The position numbers and the translations under genes were made by a program. This document shows, one piece after another, positions 1-5,935 of a DNA stretch of 6,632 nt. Origin of the DNA: an uncultured Collinsella sp. (GTDB lineage: Bacteria > Actinomycetota > Coriobacteriia > Coriobacteriales > Coriobacteriaceae); the NCBI GenBank assembly GCA_938045085.1, contig CALINZ010000108.1, positions 1 through 6,632 on the forward strand, given 5' to 3'. Position 1 is the stretch's first letter, and each line of letters opens with the position of its first letter. The notes under the pieces were generated by a model. The model was given only the letters and a program-made list of their open reading frames with translations, was not told where the DNA came from and made no database searches.

Positions 1-539
1 ACAAAGCCCCAGATGGCGGCTGCGATTGGGCCAAGTCCGAGCAGAATCCAGCCGACAAGCGTCAGCAGCAGCTGGGCCACGGCCTTGCCGGTGTTGCCGA
101 GATAGAAGTTGTGCACACCAAGTCCGCCGAGGAAGATGCCCAACAGGCCGGCAGCCAGCTTGGACTTGGACGATTGCCCCACCGGGGCGGCGGCATACGG
201 AGCGGCGGTGTATTGCGGCTGCGCGTAGGCGTTCGGCTGCTGGTAAGCCTGTCCATAGCCGGGCTGCTGGCCGTAGCCCGCTGCGGGCTGTGCGGGCTGG
301 CCGTACTGCGGCTGGCCGTACTGAGGCTGAGCGTATGCGCCGGCGGGCTGGCCGTATTGCGGTTGCTGCTGGCCGTAGCTTCCGGCGGCGGGTTGAGCGT
401 ATGCGGCGGGCTGTGGGGCGCCATAGCCCTGCGGCTGCTGTGCGGCATCTTGGCCGTAAGACGGTTGTGCCGGCTGTGCGGGCTGTGCCGGCTGCGGAAC
501 ACTGTCCGAACCGTACGGTTGTTGTTGATTATCAGTCAT
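1..539 (-). CDS. TM2-domain membrane protein, 5' part, runs off left edge
   Basis: ATG at 539-537 opens a frame that stays open to base 1 (179 whole codons). Residues 1 to about 122 are low-complexity, made mainly of Gln, Pro, Tyr, Gly and Ala with recurring QPQYGQP-like units. From S124/K125 the sequence becomes a TM2 domain: a first hydrophobic helix (about 128-142), the family turn motif GLGVHNFYLG (139-148), then a second helix (about 153-177). TM2 proteins are small two-helix membrane proteins of poorly defined role; the Q/P/Y-rich tail would lie on one side of the membrane as a flexible, possibly protein-binding arm. A purine-rich AGGGG lies about 10 bases before the ATG. The last residues and stop are outside the window. 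Long competing open frames on both strands here are artefacts of the GC-rich repeats. The family call is firm; function is unknown. Confidence 0.88.
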   Translation of the reverse strand, partial: MTDNQQQPYGSDSVPQPAQPAQPAQPSYGQDAAQQPQGYGAPQPAAYAQPAAGSYGQQQPQYGQPAGAYAQPQYGQPQYGQPAQPAAGYGQQPGYGQAYQQPNAYAQPQYTAAPYAAAPVGQSSKSKLAAGLLGIFLGGLGVHNFYLGNTGKAVAQLLLTLVGWILLGLGPIAAAIWGF

Positions 540-636
540 GCGGGTCAGTCCCCTCTCAATCGGGAACGGCAATACCTTCTTACCGTTTCTGCACAACATC
601 ATCTCATGTTTTGCCCAATAGTAAAACCTGCCGCGC

Positions 637-642
637 TACGAT
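637..642 (+). promoter_or_regulatory. Candidate -10 box for a leaderless start
   Basis: TACGAT fits the TAnnnT pattern and ends six bases before the ATG at 649. That is the spacing expected if transcription begins at the A of the start codon. No Shine-Dalgarno sequence precedes this ATG and two in-frame stops (619-624) lie just upstream. Leaderless genes are common in Actinobacteria. No convincing -35 box is visible, so this is an inference from spacing. Confidence 0.4.
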
Positions 643-648
643 TGGGCC

Positions 649-1128
649 ATGAGAAGTTTCCTGACCAGCTGGTTGATTATGACTATCGCCGCCGCCGTCA
701 TGGTCGCGCTCGTCACCGCCTATGGTCCGGACGCCTTCGGCCCCGACAAGAGCTTCGTTGCCGCGCAGGCAAGCGTGGTCGCCACCATGGTCTCGGGCAT
801 CCCGAGCGTGCCGTGGTTCGCAGGCGGCTTTATCGCCGGCATCGTCATGTACTGGCTCGGGATTCCGGCCATGATGATCGGTCTGGGCGTGTATCTGCCG
901 TTCTACATGTCTCTCACGGCCTTCTTGGGCTCCTGCGTCAAGCTCGCCTACGACAAGTGGGCCGCACACCGCGACGCCGAGGCCGGTCTTTCGGACGAGG
1001 AGAAGGCCGCCAAGGATGCCGCCTTCCAGGAGCAGGGCCTGGTTGTCGCCAGCGGCCTGCTGGGCGGCGAGTCCGTCGTCGGCGTTATCCTGGCGTTTGT
1101 CTCTGTTGGCCTGAGCCTACTGGGGTAG
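649..1128 (+). CDS. OPT/YSL-type transporter C-terminal fragment (orphan)
   Basis: This 159-residue hydrophobic protein resembles the last part of OPT-family (oligopeptide/YSL) transporters. It shows a helix at about 7-25, an 'AxxxxTMVxGIP' stretch at 39-52, helices near 57-70 and 74-95 around the GLGVYLPFYMSLTAFLG segment (78-94), a charged loop (103-127), and the closing ASGLLGGESVVGV segment (134-146) with the final helix. Full OPT proteins have roughly 14-16 helices and more than 500 residues, so about three quarters of the family is absent. In-frame stops at 619-624 exclude a longer form here. Codon use looks intact and no frameshift is evident, so it may be an expressed short protein, a split transporter, or a remnant that kept its frame. 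It is followed at once by a strong terminator and is divergent from the TM2 gene. The family assignment rests on remembered motifs. Confidence 0.65.
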   Translation: MRSFLTSWLIMTIAAAVMVALVTAYGPDAFGPDKSFVAAQASVVATMVSGIPSVPWFAGGFIAGIVMYWLGIPAMMIGLGVYLPFYMSLTAFLGSCVKLAYDKWAAHRDAEAGLSDEEKAAKDAAFQEQGLVVASGLLGGESVVGVILAFVSVGLSLLG

Positions 1129-1151
1129 GCCGAACAACAACGCACCAGCGC

Positions 1152-1192
1152 AGAGCGCGGGGTCGGAGACCATCCGGCCCCGCGCTCTTTCT
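1152..1192 (+). terminator. Rho-independent terminator after the OPT-like gene
   Basis: AGAGCGCGGGG (1152-1162) pairs exactly with CCCCGCGCTCT (1178-1188). The inner bases 1163-1166 and 1174-1177 extend the stem to about 15 pairs around a 7-base loop. A short, imperfect T run (TTTCT) follows. It lies 23 bases beyond the stop at 1128. Confidence 0.85.
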
Positions 1193-1268
1193 GTATCTGT
1201 CGAAACCCTCGGCAGTACTCGTATGTGGCGTGTCTTCCTTTGCCTGCTCGCCTAAGTTCCATGTCAAG

Positions 1269-1298
1269 ATGACCGCCCCGCCCGTCACGGTGTAGAGT
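1269..1298 (+). promoter_or_regulatory. Weak promoter-like pair before the DUF389 gene
   Basis: ATGACC (1269-1274) and TAGAGT (1293-1298) are 18 bases apart and each matches four of six consensus positions. They lie between the upstream terminator and the DUF389 start, where a promoter is needed. Matches this weak occur by chance; this is a candidate only. Confidence 0.2.
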
Positions 1299-1344
1299 AC
1301 ATGCTGCGAACGCACCCGCGTTCCTGCGGCAATACGAGGTGGAC

Positions 1345-2484
1345 ATGGAACTCGATAAACAACAGCTCAAGCGACTGCGCGAGCGCCATCATCGGCGCCA
1401 TGGCATCCGTCCTGCCCATAGCGAGGCAGCCGAGCAGGCAAGTCGCTTTTTGAAGCAGGCATTCAACATTCGCGAGGGACGCGCGCCCTATCACGTGATT
1501 CGCAAGCGCTTTGTAAACGGGGCGCGGCTGACCGGCTCTCACCTGTGCATTCTCATCATCGCCATGCTCATCGCGAGCATCGGACTCGATATCGATTCGG
1601 ACATCGCCATTGTGGGCGCCATGCTCATCTGTCCGCTCATGGGCTCGGTTCTTGCCATGGCATACGGCGTTGCCACGCTCGACCGCGAGATTACCGTCGA
1701 GGCCGTCGCCGGCCTCGCACTGCAGATGGTCTTTTGCCTGGTCACGTCCACGTTGTACTTTAAGCTCTCGCCCCTTGGCGCCACCACGGCAGCCATCATC
1801 GACAACTCGACGCCCACCGTGTGGGACCTTGCCGTCGCGCTCGCGGGCGGCTTTGCGGGCGGGCTGGGCAACTCGCGCGACCAGGAACCCGCCACGCTCA
1901 TTGCCGGTGTAGCCGTGGCAACCGCGCTGATGCCGCCCCTGTGCGCGGCGGGCTATGGCATCGCCATCGCAAGTGGGTCGCTGTTTCTCTCGGCGCTTTA
2001 TGAGTTTGGCATCAACGTGGTCTTTATCGCGCTGGCCGCCGAAGCCGTGCTGCTTCTATTGCGCGTGCCGCTCAAGCGCGACCTCAACGGCGACGGCATT
2101 GTGACTGCCGAGGAAGATGCCGAGGTCGACGAGCTATCACGCAAGGTGCGCCGCCGCATCATTGTGGGCACGGTAGTCTTTGCCATCCCCTGCATCGTTA
2201 TGACGGCGGGGTCTATTGGCTCGGCGCAGTCCGGCGTGCAGGACGGCTACGGCGTCACCGAAACCACGCGCGAGCTTGCGGCGGTGCTGCCAGGCTTTAA
2301 GGATTACACCGTCGCCGTCGAGACCTCGGCCACCGAAGGCGATGAGGAAGGCATCGTCGAGCGCGAGATTGTCGCCCATGTGACAACGAGCGAGGCGATT
2401 GGGGCACACGACCGCCGTATCGCCCGCAAGCTCATCGACCTCAATGTGCCCGAGCTCGATCGCGTGGAGTTCGATGTGAAGTGA
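1345..2484 (+). CDS. DUF389 family integral membrane protein with an EF-hand-like loop
   Basis: A complete 379-residue membrane protein. After a basic N-terminal segment rich in Arg and His (1-65), about seven hydrophobic segments follow (roughly 66-83, 87-110, 119-137, 161-176, 182-210, 213-240, 272-292), then a soluble acidic C-terminal domain (297-379). The GAMLICPLMGSVLA stretch (91-104) and the GVAVATALMPPL stretch (188-199) are hallmarks of DUF389, a conserved family of unknown function. Between the sixth and seventh segments, residues 246-257 (DLNGDGIVTAEE) form an exact EF-hand-type calcium loop: Asp, Asn and Asp at positions 1, 3 and 5, Gly at 6, Thr at 9, Glu at 12. I chose ATG 1345 because GAGG (1336-1339) sits five bases before it; the in-frame GTG at 1339 overlaps that ribosome site. 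The gene stands alone between two terminators. Confidence 0.88.
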   Translation: MELDKQQLKRLRERHHRRHGIRPAHSEAAEQASRFLKQAFNIREGRAPYHVIRKRFVNGARLTGSHLCILIIAMLIASIGLDIDSDIAIVGAMLICPLMGSVLAMAYGVATLDREITVEAVAGLALQMVFCLVTSTLYFKLSPLGATTAAIIDNSTPTVWDLAVALAGGFAGGLGNSRDQEPATLIAGVAVATALMPPLCAAGYGIAIASGSLFLSALYEFGINVVFIALAAEAVLLLLRVPLKRDLNGDGIVTAEEDAEVDELSRKVRRRIIVGTVVFAIPCIVMTAGSIGSAQSGVQDGYGVTETTRELAAVLPGFKDYTVAVETSATEGDEEGIVEREIVAHVTTSEAIGAHDRRIARKLIDLNVPELDRVEFDVK

Positions 2485-2554
2485 TACCGGCGCGGGATGA
2501 ATGCGCGTACGGACGCAAGTTACGACGAGACGCAGACGCGATACGGACACGAGC

Positions 2555-2596
2555 AAACAGCGGAGTGCAGTTCACCCGCGCCCCGCTCGCTGTTTT
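2555..2596 (+). terminator. Convergent terminator between DUF389 gene and minus-strand gene
   Basis: AAACAGCG (2555-2562) pairs with CGCTGTTT (2588-2595). With a one-base bulge the stem continues through AG/CT (2564-2565 with 2586-2587). TTTT (2593-2596) forms the tail on the plus strand and AAA at 2555 gives a short T run on the minus strand, so it can serve both the DUF389 gene and the leftward gene ending at 2608. Confidence 0.65.
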
Positions 2597-2607
2597 ATTG
2601 CCGTGAA

Positions 2608-3057
2608 TCAGACGTCCGCATCGACATCGCCAGATTCCACTGTAAACGCCGGATCGGTGCTCACCAGATAAAATCGGGTCACCTTAGTATTTCTAATTAG
2701 GTAAATCTGCCCCTGATTGCGTCGGCGCGATATATACGCAATGTGAATCGTGCCGAATTCTTCGCCGTTTTCCTTCTTTAATATCAGGATGTTGGGGTCA
2801 TCCGTACGCTTAAACTGCCCGTCTGTGCAGATTCCGTCTTGATCGACCAGCTGCCATCGACAGTTGTCCTCCTCAAGAAAAGCCAGGGTTTCCCGACTCG
2901 TTTTGTCATCCCGATAGTAACCATCAATGGCAAACCCTTCGGAAGCGCATTCCTGCATATAGGACGTTTCTCGGCTTATAGCAAACAGCCCTGTAGCGCC
3001 CAGGAGCACAGCCAGGCAGACCACTGCAAGGGTTATCGAGATAGCGCGGCGGCTCAT
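2608..3057 (-). CDS. Small membrane-anchored protein, unknown function
   Basis: This 149-residue protein is not recognised. A short basic start (MSRR) leads into a hydrophobic helix (about 6-27), then a soluble domain outside the membrane. There is no lipobox (the first Cys after the helix, C37, follows MQE), so it is an uncleaved anchor or an ordinary signal peptide rather than a lipoprotein. The soluble part has alternating aromatic and aliphatic residues with short turns (GYYRDD at 46-51, LILKKENGEEFGTIHI at 91-106, IYLI and RFYLV further on), suggesting a small beta-sheet fold. C66 and C77 could form a disulfide. There is no ribosome site before ATG 3057; the only good one serves the 12-codon ORF immediately upstream, which suggests coupled translation. 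Its base composition is about 50% GC in a counted 60-base sample (2701-2760), lower than the DUF389 gene. It ends facing the DUF389 gene. Confidence 0.7.
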   Translation of the reverse strand: MSRRAISITLAVVCLAVLLGATGLFAISRETSYMQECASEGFAIDGYYRDDKTSRETLAFLEEDNCRWQLVDQDGICTDGQFKRTDDPNILILKKENGEEFGTIHIAYISRRRNQGQIYLIRNTKVTRFYLVSTDPAFTVESGDVDADV

Positions 3058-3058
3058 G

Positions 3059-3097
3059 TTAGCCAGACCAATACTTGTTGAACGGAGTGCAAAACAT
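3059..3097 (-). CDS. 12-codon leader ORF upstream of the small membrane protein
   Basis: ATG 3097-3095 is preceded at ideal spacing by GGAGGT and encodes MFCTPFNKYWSG, then TAA (3061-3059). One base separates that stop from the ATG of the next gene (TAA-C-ATG), the layout expected for termination-reinitiation coupling. The peptide is rich in aromatic residues (two Phe, Tyr, Trp) with one Cys. It is in a different frame from the downstream gene, so it is not a longer N-terminus unless there is a frameshift. The next gene's own start begins with a clean signal/anchor sequence, which argues against a frameshift. Expression is inferred from the ribosome site alone. Confidence 0.45.
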   Translation of the reverse strand: MFCTPFNKYWSG

Positions 3098-3104
3098 ACT
3101 TGGT

Positions 3105-3110
3105 ACCTCC
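3105..3110 (-). promoter_or_regulatory. Strong Shine-Dalgarno for the leader ORF
   Basis: On the minus strand GGAGGT (complement of ACCTCC) lies seven bases before the ATG at 3097. It is the strongest ribosome site in this part of the window and belongs to the 12-codon ORF, not to the ATG at 3057. Confidence 0.6.
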
Positions 3111-3290
3111 GATATCAAAGCAAACGTCACCCGCAGCCCGCCGGCAACTATGTGTTTCTAACATTAAACCATATGGCTACGACTCGTTGGAGATAGGTTC
3201 CATAAACGGACAGTGATATACGGCGAAAGGCCACACTTATCCATTAACCCAGAGTTATGGAGGCCGTTTTTCATATTGAGGGACCGCGGT

Positions 3291-3420
3291 TTTCGGAAGT
3301 GCGATGAAAAACTGAGCCCCGCCGACCAGACCGACTTTTTTAGCAACAAAACCGCAGGTCACAAGGATGCAAAAGAGCAGTGTACTCGGAGATTCGGAGT
3401 TTTTCCCCGCACTTCCGAAA
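3291..3420. repeat. Perfect 13-bp inverted repeat flanking about 100 bases
   Basis: TTTCGGAAGTGCG (3291-3303) is exactly reverse-complementary to CGCACTTCCGAAA (3408-3420). The 104 bases between are non-coding. The right arm also takes part in a second hairpin with 3385-3398, so two folds compete. This layout is typical of a dispersed intergenic palindromic element or a structured RNA; which one cannot be told from one copy. Confidence 0.65.
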
Positions 3421-3427
3421 TCCGAGT
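3385..3427. repeat. Local hairpin sharing an arm with the 13-bp inverted repeat
   Basis: ACTCGGA (3385-3391) pairs with TCCGAGT (3421-3427). After a small internal bulge TTCGGA (3393-3398) pairs with TCCGAA (3414-3419), leaving a loop of about 15 bases that contains TTTTTCCCC. The right arm overlaps the right arm of the 13-bp repeat, so the two structures exclude each other. Confidence 0.6.
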
Positions 3428-3472
3428 CCGCGAAAAGTGCCGGCAAGGCCAATTACGCAACATGTATCCAGT

Positions 3473-3511
3473 AAAAACGGGTGGCAGCCGGTATGGCTGC
3501 CACCCGTTTTT
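3473..3511 (-). terminator. Strong bidirectional terminator
   Basis: AAAAACGGGTGGCAGCC (3473-3489) pairs without mismatch with GGCTGCCACCCGTTTTT (3495-3511) around a 5-base loop: 12 mostly GC pairs flanked by A5/T5. On the minus strand it lies just beyond the stop at 3518-3520, so its original job was probably to end that minus-strand gene, now a remnant. It would also end transcripts reading leftward out of the ABC/CPBP operon. Confidence 0.92.
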
Positions 3512-3517
3512 CTCATA

Positions 3518-3607
3518 TCAGCCTAAAGCAGGCATGTTACTTCTTAATGCCGCCCCCAGACGCTCGGCGACCGATGCCACGGCATCCTCGCTAACCGAAT
3601 CGCAGGC
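3518..3607 (-). pseudogene. C-terminal tail of an unidentified protein
   Basis: In a different frame from the neighbouring activase remnant, the minus strand reads CDSVSEDAVASVAERLGAAL and then a few residues to TGA at 3518-3520. It looks like an amphipathic C-terminal helix in GC-rich native codon use, and the stop lies just before the terminator, as a real gene end would. No start or remaining body is present. I take it as the 3' end of a chromosomal gene fused by deletion to the activase piece at about 3600. The parent protein is not recognised, and a reading by chance is possible given the short length. Confidence 0.35.
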
Positions 3608-3737
3608 AGGCGAAGGGCTGCGTGCAGATGATGTTGGGCGCACCGTGATCGATTAGGTCGAGCATCTCGGCCGTGAGCAGCCAGCCCTCGCCCATGTTAT
3701 TGCATACCGAAAGCACCGTGCGGGCTTTATCTGCCAT
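3591..3737 (-). pseudogene. Remnant of a 2-hydroxyacyl-CoA dehydratase activase-type protein
   Basis: Beginning at an in-frame ATG (3737) the minus strand reads 48 codons to TAG at 3591. Residues 9-45 (VLSVCNNMGEGWLLT, then AEMLDLIDHGAPNIICTQPF, then ACL) match the C-terminal part of the large CoA-substrate activase / DUF2229 proteins that energise 2-hydroxyacyl-CoA dehydratases. In the family this is followed by a conserved PNH(I/V) stretch and a Val-Asp-Tyr-Asp-Pro-Gly motif; here the match ends after ACL and the frame soon stops. The ATP-binding activase domain and most of a protein usually over 1000 residues are missing. No ribosome site precedes the ATG. It lies immediately downstream of the AT-rich operon with no terminator between. 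The family match is from memory but the motif run is distinctive. Confidence 0.6.
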
Positions 3738-3750
3738 GGTGCCAACACCT

Positions 3751-3768
3751 GAAGATTTTGAAGATTTT
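3751..3768. repeat. Tandem 9-bp duplication at the operon/remnant border
   Basis: GAAGATTTT occurs twice in direct succession (3751-3759 and 3760-3768). It lies between the CPBP stop codon and the activase remnant, where the base composition changes. Confidence 0.6.
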
Positions 3769-3777
3769 GTCCGTAAC

Positions 3778-4377
3778 TCAAAGAGCTAGGATGTTGATAA
3801 AATCCAGAGACATCATGGCTAAAAGAGACGGACACACTGTCCCTGTTTTTCGCACGAGCAGCGCAAAAATAAGGCCCAGACAAAGATAGCCCCCCATCAT
3901 TGCAATGATGTAATTTGTGGGTGCCCCGATTAAACACTGTTGAGTCACGAGAAGCAATGACCATAGCATCGACTGTATAAATGCCCTTATGCAAAACGGC
4001 CGAACTATTCCGACGATTGTGTATTCAAATAAAAATACGTACCTAAATAACAGCTCATGCAAAACTGAAACCGAACAGACCAATACCCATCTGGATATTG
4101 ATTTTCCACCTATATCGAGCATAGAGGCCATAATAATAAATACGATGAAAATGAACTGCCATCCCAAAAGAATCCCACGCCGTTTGGACTTATCACAAGA
4201 AACAGCGCCCCGAGTTGCAAAAAGATAGACTACCAACGCACAAAAGAGCGCCCCTGTAGAGCACAGCCAAGCGGGAGATCCTTTTGCAATAACCCAAATA
4301 GCCCACGGCACGCTAGCAACCATCGTGCCCAGTAGATAACGTGCCCCCAGGCGCATTATTTCAGTCGCTTTTCCCAA
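3778..4377 (-). CDS. CPBP-family membrane protein lacking catalytic residues
   Basis: This 199-residue protein is mostly hydrophobic helices (about 13-31, 38-55, 70-87, 95-120, 132-149, 156-175, 182-198). It resembles the CPBP (CAAX protease and bacteriocin-processing) family. The motif 1 EExxxR appears as H107-E108-L-L-F-R112, so the first Glu is His. The motif 2 His (FxxxH after the WS stretch, 139-143) is Leu143. The motif 3 HxxxN is Leu191-D-F-I-N195. Only the second Glu, the Arg and the Asn remain, so peptidase activity is unlikely. CPBP proteins beside peptide-modification genes often act in immunity or assist export. I chose the TTG at 4377 because GAGGTGG (4390-4384) sits six bases before it; ATG 4356 has no such site. 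It overlaps the ABC gene by 17 bases, indicating coupled translation. The family call is moderately secure. Confidence 0.72.
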   Translation of the reverse strand: MGKATEIMRLGARYLLGTMVASVPWAIWVIAKGSPAWLCSTGALFCALVVYLFATRGAVSCDKSKRRGILLGWQFIFIVFIIMASMLDIGGKSISRWVLVCSVSVLHELLFRYVFLFEYTIVGIVRPFCIRAFIQSMLWSLLLVTQQCLIGAPTNYIIAMMGGYLCLGLIFALLVRKTGTVCPSLLAMMSLDFINILAL

Positions 4378-5935
4378 GCTCTACCACCTCATCACTAGCA
4401 TCTATTAGGTCCATATCGTGTGTAATTGCAATGACAATCTTGTGCTTTCGCATTTCCTTCATAGCTTTTATCAGAGCTTCTTTATGAGCAATATCGAGTG
4501 ATGCTGTTGGCTCATCGAATAAATAGACGTCTGCCTTCTTTTCTAAGACCCGCCTAATTTCCAGTTGTTCCAGTTCCCCGGGAGACATTCCTCCGCACCT
4601 CTTCCTTTCGATAGAAGGAAAGTTTCTATCGCAAAGAATATCCTTTACTGATATCGGAGTTTGTTCAGCAAACGAAACTAGCTTCTGCCTAAGGAACTCA
4701 CAGTTAATTTCTTCTTGGGCCTTACCGTTGTAGGAAATAGTTCCAACGTAATCCGAATTGAAACAACCCATCAATAAGTACGCAAGGGTCGTTTTGCCCG
4801 AGCCATTAATCCCTACAAGAGCATAGAGCTTTCCTTTTTCAAACCTGACATTCAAGTTGCTGTAGAGACACTTTCCATTTAATGTAAAGCCGAAATTATG
4901 CAGTTCGATGTAATCGATCTCCAAGAGCTCCTCTCCAGCAGCAGCCGAAGGCAATTTAGAGGCATTTAGACGGGATATCGACGAGAAGCAGTCTTGTGCG
5001 CTGCTACCTATACCGTAGATTGACCTCACGGCAGATAGCATTAAAGCCATGTAGCTCGAAACAGCAACAAGTTGGCCTACACTCATGCTTCCATGCATTA
5101 CATAAAAAGCCGAAATCAAAAGAATGGTCACCTGGGACGCAGCCGCAGCAAAGGAATCAGTTGCCTGAAATTTCGAAACGACACTTTGATAGGCGACTCC
5201 GGCGTGCAGCAAAGACGAAAAATAGCTATCTATGGATTTCAATGCTCTTTCGAACAGCGCATTAACATACAAAAATCTCTGATGCGCAAGTAGGGACTCC
5301 ACTTTTCCGAAATACAGAGACTGTTCTTCCTTAAAGGTCAGACCTGAAACAAAAAGCGGTTTTTTAAATGAAGCATATGCAATTGCATACAAGATGCAAA
5401 ATGTCACGGAAACCCAAAAGAGCGCTGTGGAACATCCATAGAGAAAAAATAGACTGATACCTAGCTGGACAATCGCAAGGAGTACCGTCTGGAGCATCGA
5501 CAATCCGAAGGACGCCACAGCATTGGCATCTGAACAAATCTGTTGAGTTTTTTCAGCAGACTCCTGCTCAAAAAACAACTCAAAAGGCATCCGCACGAGC
5601 TCATCGATTTTCCTTCGAGCAATCGAGAATGCAGCCACGGTCGTTATCCGCATTGAAAGAAGGGTGCTTAAATAGCTGACAACAATATCGATTAATGCCG
5701 CGAAACCAATTAACGCACTGTCAATCATAATAGCACCATAAGGAGCTTTTTTAGATATATTATCAACCAGAGCGCTCGTGAGCAGCGGGGATACAGAGGC
5801 CATCATTCCAGATATTATTAAGCACAACGTAAAGGCTATAACCAGAAGCAATTGGGAAGAAAACCCAAGTCTGAAATATGGCAGATAGTCGAAGATCGCC
5901 GTTGAATCCGCATCACTTCTTATGTTTGAGATCAT
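4361..5935 (-). CDS. ABC exporter, fused membrane and ATPase domains
   Basis: A 524-residue half-transporter expected to work as a homodimer in the cytoplasmic membrane, exporting a peptide or other small product. The membrane domain (about 20-320) has hydrophobic segments near 28-53, 69-94, 142-167, 170-188, 262-281 and 285-303. The ATPase domain (about 340-520) has Walker A GINGSGKT (375-382), Q-loop Gln425, Walker B VYLFDEP (470-476), D-loop SLD (479-481) and the switch His506. The signature motif, usually LSGGQ, is M450-S-P-G-E454, a marked departure. There is no N-terminal C39 peptidase domain, so any leader would be removed by another protein. Start ATG 5935 has GAGGG (5946-5942) six bases before it and overlaps the radical SAM stop by 23 bases. 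Base composition is AT-rich (23 of 60 bases G or C at 4441-4500), unlike the left half of the window. Confidence 0.9.
   Translation of the reverse strand: MISNIRSDADSTAIFDYLPYFRLGFSSQLLLVIAFTLCLIISGMMASVSPLLTSALVDNISKKAPYGAIMIDSALIGFAALIDIVVSYLSTLLSMRITTVAAFSIARRKIDELVRMPFELFFEQESAEKTQQICSDANAVASFGLSMLQTVLLAIVQLGISLFFLYGCSTALFWVSVTFCILYAIAYASFKKPLFVSGLTFKEEQSLYFGKVESLLAHQRFLYVNALFERALKSIDSYFSSLLHAGVAYQSVVSKFQATDSFAAAASQVTILLISAFYVMHGSMSVGQLVAVSSYMALMLSAVRSIYGIGSSAQDCFSSISRLNASKLPSAAAGEELLEIDYIELHNFGFTLNGKCLYSNLNVRFEKGKLYALVGINGSGKTTLAYLLMGCFNSDYVGTISYNGKAQEEINCEFLRQKLVSFAEQTPISVKDILCDRNFPSIERKRCGGMSPGELEQLEIRRVLEKKADVYLFDEPTASLDIAHKEALIKAMKEMRKHKIVIAITHDMDLIDASDEVVELGKSD
4384..4390 (-). promoter_or_regulatory. 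Shine-Dalgarno deciding the TTG start of the CPBP gene
   Basis: On the minus strand GAGGTGG lies six bases before TTG 4377, inside the end of the ABC gene. The later ATG at 4356 has only weak purine stretches before it, so the unusual TTG is the better start. Confidence 0.6.

Larger units (their letters stand above)
3111..3517. other. Gene-free stretch between the small membrane protein and the remnants
   Basis: I see no credible gene here. Open frames on both strands cross the terminator and the palindromes, have no ribosome site and resemble no family. It contains the nested inverted repeats (3291-3427) and the strong terminator (3473-3511). The part at 3111-3290 must include the promoter of the leftward gene, but no convincing -35/-10 pair stands out; TTTAAT on the minus strand (3163-3168) is the best -10-like hexamer and has no matching -35. 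Confidence 0.6.

Noticed and set aside
62..502. Minus-strand frame of 146 codons over the TM2 gene
   Set aside because: Same strand but wrong frame; the frame from 539 gives the recognisable TM2 domain.
111..1295. Long plus-strand open frame of 394 codons
   Set aside because: It lies opposite the TM2 gene, then in the wrong frame over the OPT-like gene and through its terminator. The translation is Arg/Leu-rich low complexity, typical of a shadow in GC-rich DNA.
3112..3480. Precursor peptide gene for the radical SAM system
   Set aside because: No short ORF here has a ribosome site with a leader/core layout, and the stretch lies beyond the remnants and on the wrong side of the operon.
3213..3656. 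Plus-strand open frame of 147 codons in the gene-free stretch
   Set aside because: It crosses the inverted repeats, the strong terminator and the opposite-strand activase remnant, has no ribosome site and resembles nothing.
3653..3994. Minus-strand open frame of 113 codons
   Set aside because: It overlaps the CPBP gene in another frame and the activase remnant in the wrong frame; the CPBP reading has clear membrane segments and motifs.
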